A stretch of 64,000 bases of DNA from contig CAMAWH010000018.1 in the NCBI GenBank assembly GCA_945861635.1, forward strand, positions 1 through 64,000. Direction: 5' to 3'. A program made the position numbers and the translations under genes. Origin of the DNA: Klebsiella pneumoniae. GTDB lineage: Bacteria > Myxococcota_A > UBA796 > SXON01. Shown here piece after piece: positions 41,905-50,573 of this stretch (position 1 is its first letter; the number at the start of each line of letters is the position of its first letter). Under the pieces are notes generated by a model. The model made no database searches. It was not told the origin of the DNA and saw only the letters and a list, made by a program, of their open reading frames with translations.

Positions 41905-43074
41905 GTGAGAATCGCGGTCGTCGGGGCCGGGACGGGTGGGGCAGCGGCCGCCTTGTTCCTGGCGCGGAAGGGCCATTCGGTCGAGGTTTTTGAGCGAGTC
42001 ACGGACCCCAGGCCCGTGGGCGCCGGCATCCTCCTACAGCCGACTGGGATGCAAGTGCTCGCGGCGCTCGGCCTGTTGGAACCGATCCTTCGGCACGGCG
42101 CGCGCGTCGATCGCCTCGACGGAATCACGACCTCCGGCCGGAAAGTCATCGACCTGGCGTACGACGACGTTGCGCCGGGGCTCTACGGGTTGGGCCTCCA
42201 TCGCGGGGTGTTGTTCGAGACTTTGTACGGAGCGCTGAAGAGAGAAAATATCCCCATCCATACCGGCGTAGCGGTGGCGACCGTCGACGAGCGAGCGGAC
42301 GGCGTTCACGTCGTCGGGGAAACGTTTGACCGGGTCGTCGTCGCGGACGGCGCGCGCTCCCAGTTGCGACCCGCTTTTGCGCGCATGCGGCCGTATCCGT
42401 GGGGGGCGCTCTGGTGCATGCTCAAGGAAGAACCACGCTATGTAGGAACGCTATCGCAGGTCTACAAGGACACACGACGGATGGTTGGTTTCCTGCCGAC
42501 GGGGCGGCCCCCCGGGGGCGGTGACGCCGTCGTCAGCATGTTCTGGAGCCTGCGCGCGGACGCCGTTTCGGACTGGCAGGCGCGCGGATTGGACGCGTGG
42601 AAGGCGGAAGTGCGCGAGGTCGCGCCGTTTGCTGACTTGTCGGGGGTTGGAGAGGGCGAGGTCCTGTTCGCGCCCTACTTCGACGTGGTGATGCCTCGCT
42701 GGCACACCGAGCGCGTTGTGTGGATTGGCGATTGCGGGCACGCAATGTCGCCCCAACTGGGGCAAGGCGCCAACCTTGCGCTCATGGATGCGTTGGTCCT
42801 GAGCGAATGCGCCTCCCACGCCGAATATTCTGACCGCCGCCGGGCGCACCTCACCTTCTACCAGTTCGCGTCGCGCTGGTTGACGCCGTTCTTTCAGTCA
42901 TCGTTCCCAATTCTGTCCCCGCTACGCGACACGTTTGCCATGCCGTTCCACCGATGGAACTGGTACCGAAGGCAGATGCTCCTTTCGCTCGCCGGCGTAA
43001 AAACGGGCTTGTTTTCAACACTTTCCACCGTGCCGCTGCTTCCCCCTCCCTCCGAAGGAAGCCCGCCGCGTTAG
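41905..43074 (+). CDS. FAD-dependent monooxygenase / oxidoreductase
   Basis: A 389-residue flavoprotein of the p-hydroxybenzoate-hydroxylase-like class. It begins with the dinucleotide-binding RIAVVGAGTGGAAAALFLARKGHSVEVFER (GxGxxG), has GLGLHRGVLFETLYGAL (FAD/NADPH region), DRVVVADGARSQLR (DG motif), and RVVWIGDCGHAMSPQLGQGANLALMDALVLSECA, the GD motif that binds the ribityl chain. The C-terminus has a helix-rich part (RRAHLTFYQFASRWLTPFFQSSFPILSP) with a short hydrophobic end. The substrate cannot be told; aromatic hydroxylation or quinone/polyketide tailoring is typical. It starts 16 bases after era and ends nine bases before der. Confidence 0.88.
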   Translation: MRIAVVGAGTGGAAAALFLARKGHSVEVFERVTDPRPVGAGILLQPTGMQVLAALGLLEPILRHGARVDRLDGITTSGRKVIDLAYDDVAPGLYGLGLHRGVLFETLYGALKRENIPIHTGVAVATVDERADGVHVVGETFDRVVVADGARSQLRPAFARMRPYPWGALWCMLKEEPRYVGTLSQVYKDTRRMVGFLPTGRPPGGGDAVVSMFWSLRADAVSDWQARGLDAWKAEVREVAPFADLSGVGEGEVLFAPYFDVVMPRWHTERVVWIGDCGHAMSPQLGQGANLALMDALVLSECASHAEYSDRRRAHLTFYQFASRWLTPFFQSSFPILSPLRDTFAMPFHRWNWYRRQMLLSLAGVKTGLFSTLSTVPLLPPPSEGSPPR

Positions 43075-43082
43075 ACGCCCGC

Positions 43083-44444
43083 GTGCTCCCCGTCGTCGCC
43101 ATTGTGGGCCGCCCCAACGTCGGAAAATCGACGCTTTTCAACCGCTTGACGGGTGAAAAGAAGGCGCTGGTGCATGATCGGCCCGGCGTCACGCGCGATC
43201 GCAATTATGCGCCTGCCGCCTGGCTCGACACCGAATACCTGCTCATCGACACGGGGGGTTTCGAACCCGAGCCTGGCGATTCGCTGTTCGCGGCCATGCG
43301 TCGCCAGTCGGAAGTGGCGGTTGCGGAGGCGGACGTCGTCATTCTGCTGGTGGACGGATTTGCGGGCATCACGCCGCCCGATCGGCAGACGGCCGATTTG
43401 ATCCGCGCGTGTGGCAAGCCGGTGGTGCTCGCGGTGAACAAATGTGATGAGTCGATGCACGACGACAACACCGCCGATTTCTGGGAACTCGGGTTCGACG
43501 TCGTCGTTCCTGTGTCGGCCGAACATGGCCGTGGGATCTACGACTTGATGGAGGCGGTGATCCCGCACTTTCCGAAGGACGTGCCCACGGAGGTCGAGGA
43601 TCCCGACGAGATTCGCGTGGCCGTCCTCGGTCGGCCGAACGTCGGGAAAAGCACGTTGATCAATCGCCTCCTTGGCGAAGATCGTCACGTGGTCCACGAC
43701 GCCCCGGGCACGACCGTTGACTCGACGGACTCCACGATGGTGTTCGAAGGTCGGAAGTGGCGCCTTGTTGACACCGCCGGAATTCGTAGGCGCGCGCGCA
43801 TCGATGACCGGGTGGAGACACTGGCCGTCGGGGCGTCGATCCGGACGATTGAGCGTTGCCACGTTGTGATGTTGGTGCTCGACGGATCGCAGGAAGTCAG
43901 CGAGCAGGATGCGCGGCTGGCCGGCCTGATTGAGGAGCGCGGGCGCGCCGTAGTCGTGCTCGTGAACAAATGGGATCGTATCAAGTCGGTCGAGGATCGG
44001 GACATCAAGACGGTCGAGGATGAATTTTCTCGCAAACTTCCGCACGTCGCGCACGCGCCGGTGCTCTACATCTCTGCGCTCACCGGAAAAGGCACGGCGA
44101 AGATTCTCGCGGTCGTCCGTGAGGTATTTGATGCCTTCAACACGCGCATCCCGACGGCGCGGCTGAACGAGTTCTTGCGCGTCGCCGTCGCAACGCATTC
44201 GCCGCCGCAGTTGCACAATCATCCCATTCGCCTTCAGTACATGACGCAGGTCCGGGTGCGTCCGCCGACGTTCACCGTGTTTGTCAACAGTCCGCTCGGC
44301 GTGGTTGACTCGTACGACCGATTCCTGAAGAATCGCCTGAGGGAGCAGTTCGGTTTCATGGGTTCACCGCTGAAGATCGAGTATCGTCGACGTCGTCGCC
44401 TCGGCGAGGCGAAGGCCGAGTCGGCCGACGGAGACGAGGAGTGA
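43083..44444 (+). CDS. der: Ribosome-assembly GTPase Der (EngA)
   Basis: A 453-residue protein with two GTPase domains in tandem and a KH-like end, needed for 50S assembly. Domain 1: LPVVAIVGRPNVGKSTLFNRLTGE, DRPGVTRDRNY, LIDTGGFEP, LAVNKCDE. Domain 2: VAVLGRPNVGKSTLINRLLGE, HDAPGTTVDSTDS, LVDTAGIRRRARI, VLVNKWDRI. The C-terminal KH-like part has FNTRIPTARLNEFLRVAVATHSPPQ and PTFTVFVNSPLGVVDSYDRFLKNRLREQFGFMGSPLKIEYRRR. The GTG at 43083 directly precedes the first strand. The stop overlaps the next GTG. Confidence 0.97.
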   Translation: MLPVVAIVGRPNVGKSTLFNRLTGEKKALVHDRPGVTRDRNYAPAAWLDTEYLLIDTGGFEPEPGDSLFAAMRRQSEVAVAEADVVILLVDGFAGITPPDRQTADLIRACGKPVVLAVNKCDESMHDDNTADFWELGFDVVVPVSAEHGRGIYDLMEAVIPHFPKDVPTEVEDPDEIRVAVLGRPNVGKSTLINRLLGEDRHVVHDAPGTTVDSTDSTMVFEGRKWRLVDTAGIRRRARIDDRVETLAVGASIRTIERCHVVMLVLDGSQEVSEQDARLAGLIEERGRAVVVLVNKWDRIKSVEDRDIKTVEDEFSRKLPHVAHAPVLYISALTGKGTAKILAVVREVFDAFNTRIPTARLNEFLRVAVATHSPPQLHNHPIRLQYMTQVRVRPPTFTVFVNSPLGVVDSYDRFLKNRLREQFGFMGSPLKIEYRRRRRLGEAKAESADGDEE

Positions 44445-44866
44445 GCGGCCTCTCCGACATCGCGATGTGGTTCCGGTACGGCGGCGCCACGATGTGGGCG
44501 GTTTCAGGTCAGGTGTGCCTCGGCTTGCTGGTCGGCGTGGTTGCGTTGGTCGTCGTCGCCGTCGCGCGAAAAAAGCCGGCGATGCGAACGGTCGGAATCG
44601 TCGCTGGATTTCTTACGATCGTGTGCGCATCCGCGCCCGTATGTTCCGGCGTTTTTGGATGGTGGTCGGGCAACCGGATGGTGGCGGCCGCCGTCGAACA
44701 CGCGGACCCGGAGCACCGTGAGGTCTTGAGCGCCCGCGGTCAGGAGGAGGCACGCATCCCGCTACTGTTCGGGGGCGGCGCGGGCTCCTTGTGCCTGATC
44801 GCGGCGATTTCGCTGCTGACGATCGCTCTCGGCGCCAAACGCCCAGGGGAAGACTCAGGGTACTGA
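44441..44866 (+). CDS. Small integral membrane protein of unknown function
   Basis: A 141-residue protein with three clear hydrophobic spans (AVSGQVCLGLLVGVVALVVVAVA; VGIVAGFLTIVCASAPVCSGVFGWW; LLFGGGAGSLCLIAAISLLTIALGA) and a short charged loop before the last. The beginning (SDIAMWFRYGGATMWAVSGQ) resembles the start of MotA/TolQ/ExbB-family proteins (MWxxxGGxxMxPI), but the conserved family core is missing, so this is only a suggestion. It overlaps der by four bases (GTGA) and mutL by one base, so it is co-translated with both. The role is unknown. Confidence 0.7.
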   Translation: MSGLSDIAMWFRYGGATMWAVSGQVCLGLLVGVVALVVVAVARKKPAMRTVGIVAGFLTIVCASAPVCSGVFGWWSGNRMVAAAVEHADPEHREVLSARGQEEARIPLLFGGGAGSLCLIAAISLLTIALGAKRPGEDSGY

Positions 44867-46731
44867 TGGCAGTCCGCATCCTCGAGGAGCAGCTCGTCAA
44901 CAAGATCGCGGCGGGAGAAGTCGTCGAACGCCCAGCCAGCGTCGTCAAGGAGCTGGTGGAGAACGCGCTGGACGCCGGCGCGACGGAGCTTCGACTTCAG
45001 CTTCGTGCCGGCGGCCGAAATCTCATTCGCGTCACCGACGACGGCAGCGGCATGGATCGGACGGACGCCGTCATGTGCCTCGAACGGCACGCGACATCGA
45101 AGATCAAGGAGGATGACGACCTGTTTCGCGTGGCCACGCTTGGCTTCCGTGGCGAAGCGATTCCGTCGATCGCGAGCGTGTCGCGCTTCGAACTGGTCAC
45201 GCGCCGGCACGACGCCGAGGCCGGCACGCGTCTCCGCGTCGAGGGCGGTAAGCTGTTGGAGGTGGAGCCCGCCGGGTGCGCAGCGGGCACGGAGATCAGC
45301 GTGTCCTCGCTGTTCTACAACGTCCCAGCGCGTCGAAAGTTCCTGCGCACGGTCGAGACAGAGCTTGGGCACTGCATCGAGGCGGTCACCCGTGAGGCGC
45401 TCATACGCCCGGGTGTCGATATCGAGATCACCCATGATGATCGCCCGCTGTTGCGCTGCGTCCGCACGGAAGACCCGCGACAGCGGGCGGCGGACTTGCT
45501 CGGTCCGCACGGTGACGCCCTCGTTCCTGCCGCTTTTGTGCGCGGCAGGCTGAGCGTTACCGCGCTCGTCTCTCCCGTTGGGGTACATCGCGCCAATCCG
45601 CAAGGGTGCAGCTATTTGTATGTAAATGGTCGATTTGTAAAGGATATGGTCCTTCGACGAGCGGTTTCACAAGCGTACGCCGGCATCGTGCCCAAGGATC
45701 GCTACCCGGTCGTCATTCTTGACCTCAGCGTCCCCGTCGAGGATGTCGATGTCAACGTGCATCCAGCAAAGACGGAGGTGCGTTTTCAGCACGCGTTCGA
45801 GCTGCAAGCCGCGGTCGCCGAGGGGTTACGCAACGCGTTGCAAGAACACGGGATTCGGCGTCCCGTAGCCATCGAAGCACGCTATCGCCCAGAAGAGCGG
45901 GGCGGCGAGCAGATCGAGTTGGGCATGCGCTCGGTTGGGGAGCGGGTCGACACGGCCGCCGGCCGCGGGGAACGTGATCGCGCCGGCCAGGCGCACGCAC
46001 ACGCGGGTAGGATTGTCGTTCAGGAGCGGCCCGTCGCGCCATTGCTCTCCGGCGTTCCGTTGCTCTCCGACACCCCGCGACGCGGTGTCGAACCGACCGC
46101 CGGAAGCCCGCCCGCGGAACGCCCGGCGGGGCACGCGCTGCTCCCCGTGCCGCGCTTCCAGGACCTGCGCGTGATCGGGCAGCTCGACCGCACCTACATC
46201 CTCACTGAAGGCGCCGGAGAGCTGGTCATCGTGGACCAACACGCCGCCGCAGAGCGCATCACGCTGTATCGTTTGATGCGCGCCCCCATCGAATCCATGG
46301 GGGGCTCCCAACGCCTGCTTGTCCCGACGATGATCGAGCTGCCGATTGCACGCGCCCGCACGCTGGCGGCCAACACGGATGCCCTTGCGCCGTACGGGCT
46401 GGAGATCAGCGCGATGGGCGGCGGATCGATAGCCGTTCACGCGCTCCCCGCGGTGCTCGCCTGCGCGGACCTGGGCACGCTGCTGGCGGACATCGCCGAC
46501 GACCTTGCGGAAGGCGGGAGCGGCTCGGCGCCCGTGGAACTCATCGAGCACGCACTCGCGACGATGGCGTGTCACACCTCCATCCGCGCCGGCCAAACAC
46601 TCGACGGCGCCGACATGCACAGCCTGCTCGTTCAACTGGACGCGGTTGACTTTTCCGTGTGTGCCCACGGACGTCCAGTCGCGATTCGCATCTCGCCGGG
46701 AGAGTTGGAACGCCGATTCCACCGCGCATGA
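44866..46731 (+). CDS. mutL: DNA mismatch repair protein MutL
   Basis: A 621-residue GHKL ATPase that couples MutS recognition to strand excision. N-terminal motifs: VRILEEQLVNKIAAGEVVERPASVVKELVENALDAGAT, IRVTDDGSGM, ATLGFRGEAIPSIASVS, LFYNVPARRKFL and VNGRFVKD. A variable linker runs from about 330 to 435. The C-terminal dimer domain has VDQHAAAERITLYRLM at 456, ATMACHTSIRAGQTL and VCAHGRPVAIRI. In endonuclease-type MutL the first motif is DQHA-x2-E-x4-E. Here the second Glu is Tyr (residue 468) and the CPHGRP is CAHGRP, so nicking may be impaired or use other residues. MutS is encoded 11.5 kb downstream. Confidence 0.96.
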   Translation: MAVRILEEQLVNKIAAGEVVERPASVVKELVENALDAGATELRLQLRAGGRNLIRVTDDGSGMDRTDAVMCLERHATSKIKEDDDLFRVATLGFRGEAIPSIASVSRFELVTRRHDAEAGTRLRVEGGKLLEVEPAGCAAGTEISVSSLFYNVPARRKFLRTVETELGHCIEAVTREALIRPGVDIEITHDDRPLLRCVRTEDPRQRAADLLGPHGDALVPAAFVRGRLSVTALVSPVGVHRANPQGCSYLYVNGRFVKDMVLRRAVSQAYAGIVPKDRYPVVILDLSVPVEDVDVNVHPAKTEVRFQHAFELQAAVAEGLRNALQEHGIRRPVAIEARYRPEERGGEQIELGMRSVGERVDTAAGRGERDRAGQAHAHAGRIVVQERPVAPLLSGVPLLSDTPRRGVEPTAGSPPAERPAGHALLPVPRFQDLRVIGQLDRTYILTEGAGELVIVDQHAAAERITLYRLMRAPIESMGGSQRLLVPTMIELPIARARTLAANTDALAPYGLEISAMGGGSIAVHALPAVLACADLGTLLADIADDLAEGGSGSAPVELIEHALATMACHTSIRAGQTLDGADMHSLLVQLDAVDFSVCAHGRPVAIRISPGELERRFHRA

Positions 46732-46768
46732 GCCGGGCAGGCGCGGCGCTTCGCCGGGGGCTCGCGTC

Positions 46769-47635
46769 GTGAGGCCGCTCGTGCTGGTTGGTCCCACCGG
46801 AGCGGGGAAGTCGGCGCTTGCATTGGAAATAGCGGAAACGTTCGGCGCCACAATCGTGTCGATGGACGCCATGCAGGTGTACCGTGGGTTCGATATCGGC
46901 ACGGCGAAGGCGGGGTTGGCGGAGCGCGGGCGCGTGCCTCACGCTTGCATCGATATCCGGAACCCCGACGAGCTGTTCTCGGCGGCAGATTTTGTGCACG
47001 AGGCGGAGACGGTCGATCGCCTCGGCACGCCGACTCTTCTCGTTGGTGGCACGACGTTTTATCTGCGGGCGTGGCTGTTCGGACTGGTCGAGGCCCCGCC
47101 GATCGATCCTGGCGTGCGCGCGGGCTTCGAGGCACTCGATGATCCTCACAGCGCCTTGCTCCTCGTCGATCCGCTCCTCGCCAGCCGCCTGCATGCCCAC
47201 GACCGCATGCGCATCGTCCGCGGACTGGAGGTCCACGCGCTCACCGGACGTCGCCTGTCGGAGATGCACGATGCCGATCCGTGGCAGCGTCGTGATGCGG
47301 AGGTGGTCTGTGTGGACGCGTCGGACCTCTACGAGCGCATCGACCGTCGCGTGGACGCGATGATGGCCGCGGGGTACCTCGGCGAGGTGGAGGGCATCCT
47401 TGCGGCGGGCTGGAGTCGCGCCTGCAAGCCGATGCAGTCGCTCGGGTATCGGCACATCGCAGCGCATCTGTCCGGTGAAACCGACCTCGACGAGGCGGTG
47501 CGTCGAACGAAGCGCGACACTCGGCACTTCGCAAGGAAGCAGAGGGGGTTTCTGCGGAGTTGGGGCATCAAGGCAGGACCGGACGCCGCGTCCGACGCCA
47601 TCGCCGCCGCGGCGCGCGCCTTCGCTCGCACGTAG
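46769..47635 (+). CDS. miaA: tRNA dimethylallyltransferase MiaA
   Basis: A 288-residue enzyme that transfers a dimethylallyl group to A37 of tRNAs reading UNN codons. Motifs: PLVLVGPTGAGKSALALEIAETFG (P-loop), VSMDAMQVYRGFDIGTAKAG, PHACIDIRNPDELFSAADFVHEA, LLVGGTTFYLRAWLFGL (usually GGTGLYIRAL), RMRIVRGLEVHALTGRRLSE, SRACKPMQSLGYRHIAAHL and DTRHFARKQRGFLR. The length is normal. I start at GTG 46769, just before the first strand; no good Shine-Dalgarno is present. It lies 37 bases after mutL, the common mutL-miaA order. A third tRNA-modification gene of this window. Confidence 0.95.
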   Translation: MRPLVLVGPTGAGKSALALEIAETFGATIVSMDAMQVYRGFDIGTAKAGLAERGRVPHACIDIRNPDELFSAADFVHEAETVDRLGTPTLLVGGTTFYLRAWLFGLVEAPPIDPGVRAGFEALDDPHSALLLVDPLLASRLHAHDRMRIVRGLEVHALTGRRLSEMHDADPWQRRDAEVVCVDASDLYERIDRRVDAMMAAGYLGEVEGILAAGWSRACKPMQSLGYRHIAAHLSGETDLDEAVRRTKRDTRHFARKQRGFLRSWGIKAGPDAASDAIAAAARAFART

Positions 47636-47668
47636 GCGCGCCGGGCTGCTACCGGATACCCAGCGGGC

Positions 47669-48631
47669 ATGGAACTCGTTCTGGAATTCGAGCGACCGCT
47701 CGTCGAACTCGCCAAGCGTATCGAGACGCTCCGCCAGGTCGAAATTGCCCAGGGGACGGACCTGACGGCATCGATCCGCGAGTTGGAACGCCAATCCGAG
47801 CGTTTGCAGCGCCAGATCTTCGCGTCGCTGACGGCGTTTCAGCGGACGCTCCTGTCTCGGCATCCGACGCGGCCTTACACCTTGGACTACGCCGGCGCCT
47901 GGCTGACCGAGGCCGTGGAGTTGCATGGGGACCGCGCCGGTCACGATGATCAAGCCATCGTGGCGTTGATGGGTCTGTTTCACGGGCGTCCCGTGATGCT
48001 CGTCGGCCATCAGAAGGGGCGCACGACCCGGGAAAATGTGGTTCGGAATTTCGGAATGGCGCTGCCCGATGGCTACCGAAAGGCGCTGCGCCTGATGGCC
48101 ATGGCGGATCGCTTCAACATGCCCATCCTCACGCTGATCGACACGCCGGGGGCCTACCCGGGGATCGATGCGGAAGCGCGGGGTCAGTCCGAGGCCATCG
48201 CGCGAAACATCATGGAGATGAGCACGTTTCGCGTGCCGATCATATCGGTCGTGATCGGAGAGGGCGGGTCAGGGGGTGCGCTGGCGCTTGGCGTGGGCAA
48301 TCGCGTCGTCATGCTCGAGCACTCCACCTACTCCGTCATCTCCCCCGAAGGGTGCGCGGCCATCCTGTGGCACGATCGTTCGGAGGCGCCCCGGGCGGCA
48401 GAGGCGCTGAAGTTGACGGCGGCGGACTGCCTGAGGCTCGGCGTGTGCGATGAAATCGTGGAGGAGCCGGCCGGCGGCGCCCACCGTTCGCCGGGGCCGA
48501 CCATCGCCGTTTTGGGGGACGCGGTTGCGCGCCATCTGGACGAATTGAGTCTGCTCGATCGCGACGCGCTCCGCGCCGATCGCTACCGACGCTTCCGCAA
48601 CCTCGGTGCCATCGACGATCGAGGCGAATAG
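47669..48631 (+). CDS. accA: Acetyl-CoA carboxylase carboxyltransferase subunit alpha
   Basis: A 320-residue crotonase-fold subunit that, with AccD, transfers the carboxyl group from carboxybiotin to acetyl-CoA in fatty-acid synthesis. The sequence begins with the N-terminal helical part (LEFERPLVELAKRIETLRQ, SIRELERQSERLQRQIFASLTAFQRTLLSRHPTRPYTLDYA), then GDRAGHDDQAIVALMGLFHGRPVMLVGHQKGRTTREN, NFGMALPDGYRKALRLM, TLIDTPGAYPGIDAEARGQSEAIARN, VVIGEGGSGGALALGVGNRV and YSVISPEGCAAILW. The length is normal. TACCCA lies six bases before the ATG. The AccD partner is not in the window. Confidence 0.97.
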   Translation: MELVLEFERPLVELAKRIETLRQVEIAQGTDLTASIRELERQSERLQRQIFASLTAFQRTLLSRHPTRPYTLDYAGAWLTEAVELHGDRAGHDDQAIVALMGLFHGRPVMLVGHQKGRTTRENVVRNFGMALPDGYRKALRLMAMADRFNMPILTLIDTPGAYPGIDAEARGQSEAIARNIMEMSTFRVPIISVVIGEGGSGGALALGVGNRVVMLEHSTYSVISPEGCAAILWHDRSEAPRAAEALKLTAADCLRLGVCDEIVEEPAGGAHRSPGPTIAVLGDAVARHLDELSLLDRDALRADRYRRFRNLGAIDDRGE

Positions 48632-48655
48632 CGAGCCGGCGGGATACTTCCGCGC

Positions 48656-49906
48656 GTGGCAACGCTCCGCTTCTCCGTGCCGGGTGACAAGTCGATTTCC
48701 CACCGCGCGCTCTTGTTCGGTGCACTTGCGTCGGGGACGACGCGGATATCCGGGCTCCTCGACGCGGGGGATGTCGGGCGCACGTTGCGCGCCGTGCAAC
48801 AGCTTGGTTGCGACGCGTCGACCACCCACGTTACAGGTGCGCCGTGGCGGGGCGCCGGCGTGATCGAGTGCGGAAATTCGGGGACGACAGCTCGGTTGCT
48901 CCTTGGGGCGCTCGCGCCGCGCTCATGGGCGGTTCTTGAAGGTGATGCCTCCCTCTCGCGGCGACCGATGAAGCGGGTCCTGGAGCCGTTGAGCCGCATG
49001 GGCGCCCGGTTTGAGGGCGGGCCGACGCTCCCCGTCTCGGTACATCCATCGCCGTTAATCGGCATCACCCACACGGCAACCGTCGCTAGCGCACAGGTGA
49101 AAACAGCGATCCTGCTCGCTGGGCTCGCGGCGTCCGGCGAAACGGCGTACGTCGAACCCCTTCCCACGCGTGACCATACAGAGCGCATGCTCGCAGGGAT
49201 GGGGGCTGCCATTCGCGCCAGCGCCGGCGCGATCGTCGTGACGCCGGGTCCGCTGCACGCGGTCAACATCGATGTTCCAGGTGATATTTCCAGCGCCGCC
49301 TTCTGGCTGGTCGCGGCCGCAATCACGCCGGGGAGCGATTTGGTGGTGGAAGGGGTCGGGCTCAACCCTACGCGCACCGGCGTCTTGAGTGTATTACGTA
49401 GGATGGGGGCGGATATTACCGTGGACGACTACGGTGGAATCGAACCGATCGGTGACATTCGGGTGCGCGGCCGCGGACTGGTTGGAACCGATATCGGCGG
49501 GGCCGAAGTGCCGACGCTCATCGATGAGATCCCGGTTCTGGCGGTCGCGGCGGCCTTTGCGGAAGGCACGTCGGTGTTCCGCGATGCAGCAGAACTGCGG
49601 GTGAAAGAGAGTGATCGCATCCTCACGACCGTTGCGGGGCTGCACGCGCTGGGTGTGGACGCCGAGGCACTCCCCGATGGATTGCGCGTCGATGGTGGGG
49701 TCGGCCGCATTTCTCTCGGGGCCTTGGCGGTGGCGGCCGGCGTGGTGCAAAGCCACGGCGATCATCGTATTGCGATGGCGTTTTTGATCGCCGGCCTGCA
49801 CGTCGACATCGACGTCCGGGATCTGGATTGCATCGCGACGTCCTATCCGTCCTTTCCGGCGCGTTTGGCCGAGGTACGCGCAGCGATAGGCACGCATCGT
49901 GGCTGA
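48656..49906 (+). CDS. aroA: 3-phosphoshikimate 1-carboxyvinyltransferase (EPSP synthase)
   Basis: A 416-residue enzyme of the shikimate pathway that transfers enolpyruvate from PEP to shikimate-3-phosphate; the glyphosate target. Motifs: LRFSVPGDKSISHRALLFGALASGTTRISGLL, IECGNSGTTARLLLGALAP, GDASLSRRPMKRVLEPLSRMGAR, QVKTAILLAGL, TYVEPLPTRDHTERML-like segment, GDISSAAFWLVAAAITPGSDLVVEGV, DEIPVLAVAAAFAEGTSVFRDAAELRVKESDRI and SHGDHRIAMAFL. GDKSISHRA and LPTRDHTERML, with Ala after GNSGT, are common in class II synthases. The stop lies past the start of cmk (8-base overlap). TACTTC lies five bases before the GTG. Confidence 0.97.
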   Translation: MATLRFSVPGDKSISHRALLFGALASGTTRISGLLDAGDVGRTLRAVQQLGCDASTTHVTGAPWRGAGVIECGNSGTTARLLLGALAPRSWAVLEGDASLSRRPMKRVLEPLSRMGARFEGGPTLPVSVHPSPLIGITHTATVASAQVKTAILLAGLAASGETAYVEPLPTRDHTERMLAGMGAAIRASAGAIVVTPGPLHAVNIDVPGDISSAAFWLVAAAITPGSDLVVEGVGLNPTRTGVLSVLRRMGADITVDDYGGIEPIGDIRVRGRGLVGTDIGGAEVPTLIDEIPVLAVAAAFAEGTSVFRDAAELRVKESDRILTTVAGLHALGVDAEALPDGLRVDGGVGRISLGALAVAAGVVQSHGDHRIAMAFLIAGLHVDIDVRDLDCIATSYPSFPARLAEVRAAIGTHRG

Positions 49907-50573
49907 AATCGCCATCGCGGTCGACGGTCCCGCGGCCTCCGGAAAAGGCACGGTCGCGCGTCGTGTGGCGGAGGCGTTGGAGTACGCGTTCGTCGACACG
50001 GGGGCGATGTATCGGTCGGTGGCGCTCTACGCGCTCCGTCGGGGCGTCTCGCCCGCCGACGCGGCGGGCGCCGCCGCCATCGCCGAGGGCATACGTTTCG
50101 CGTTCGATTGGCATGCCGGCAACCTGCGTGTCTACGCCGATCGGGAGGACGTTTCCCAACGCATTCGCGGCGAACTCGTGGGCGCCGCGGCCAGCGCCGT
50201 CGCCGTTCATCCGGCGGTGCGCGCGGCCCTTTTGCACACCCAACGGTCGCTGGGGGCGGGCGGCGGCGTTGTGATGGACGGACGCGACATCGGAACGGTC
50301 GTGCTTCCCGACGCGCAGCTGAAAGTATATCTGGACGCGTCGCTGAGCGAGCGCGCGCGGCGTCGGTATGCGGAATCGCCCGGACGACGCCACCACGATG
50401 TCTTGGAGGAGTTGACAGCGCGGGACCTGCAGGACTGCGGTCGCGCCACAGCGCCGCTCCGTCAGGCGGACGACGCCGTGCGCATTGACTCCACCGGGCG
50501 CAGCATCGACGACATCGTGACGCAGGTCATCGCGCTCGCACACGCGCGCGGAGCGCGTCAGGGATCTGGGTAG
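49899..50573 (+). CDS. cmk: Cytidylate kinase
   Basis: A 224-residue nucleoside monophosphate kinase phosphorylating CMP and dCMP. It begins AEIAIAVDGPAASGKGTVARRVAEALEYAFVDTGAMYRSVALYALRRG (P-loop plus the substrate loop), has VSQRIRGELVGAAASAVAVHPAVRAALLHTQRSLGAGGGVVMDGRDIGTVVLPDAQLKVYLDASLSERARRRY, and ends ADDAVRIDSTGRSIDDIVTQVIALA. The length is normal. The stop TAG at 50571-50573 is followed at once by the ATG of the AAA+/release-factor fusion gene, suggesting coupled expression. In many bacteria rpsA follows cmk; here the fusion gene lies between them. Confidence 0.97.
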   Translation: MAEIAIAVDGPAASGKGTVARRVAEALEYAFVDTGAMYRSVALYALRRGVSPADAAGAAAIAEGIRFAFDWHAGNLRVYADREDVSQRIRGELVGAAASAVAVHPAVRAALLHTQRSLGAGGGVVMDGRDIGTVVLPDAQLKVYLDASLSERARRRYAESPGRRHHDVLEELTARDLQDCGRATAPLRQADDAVRIDSTGRSIDDIVTQVIALAHARGARQGSG

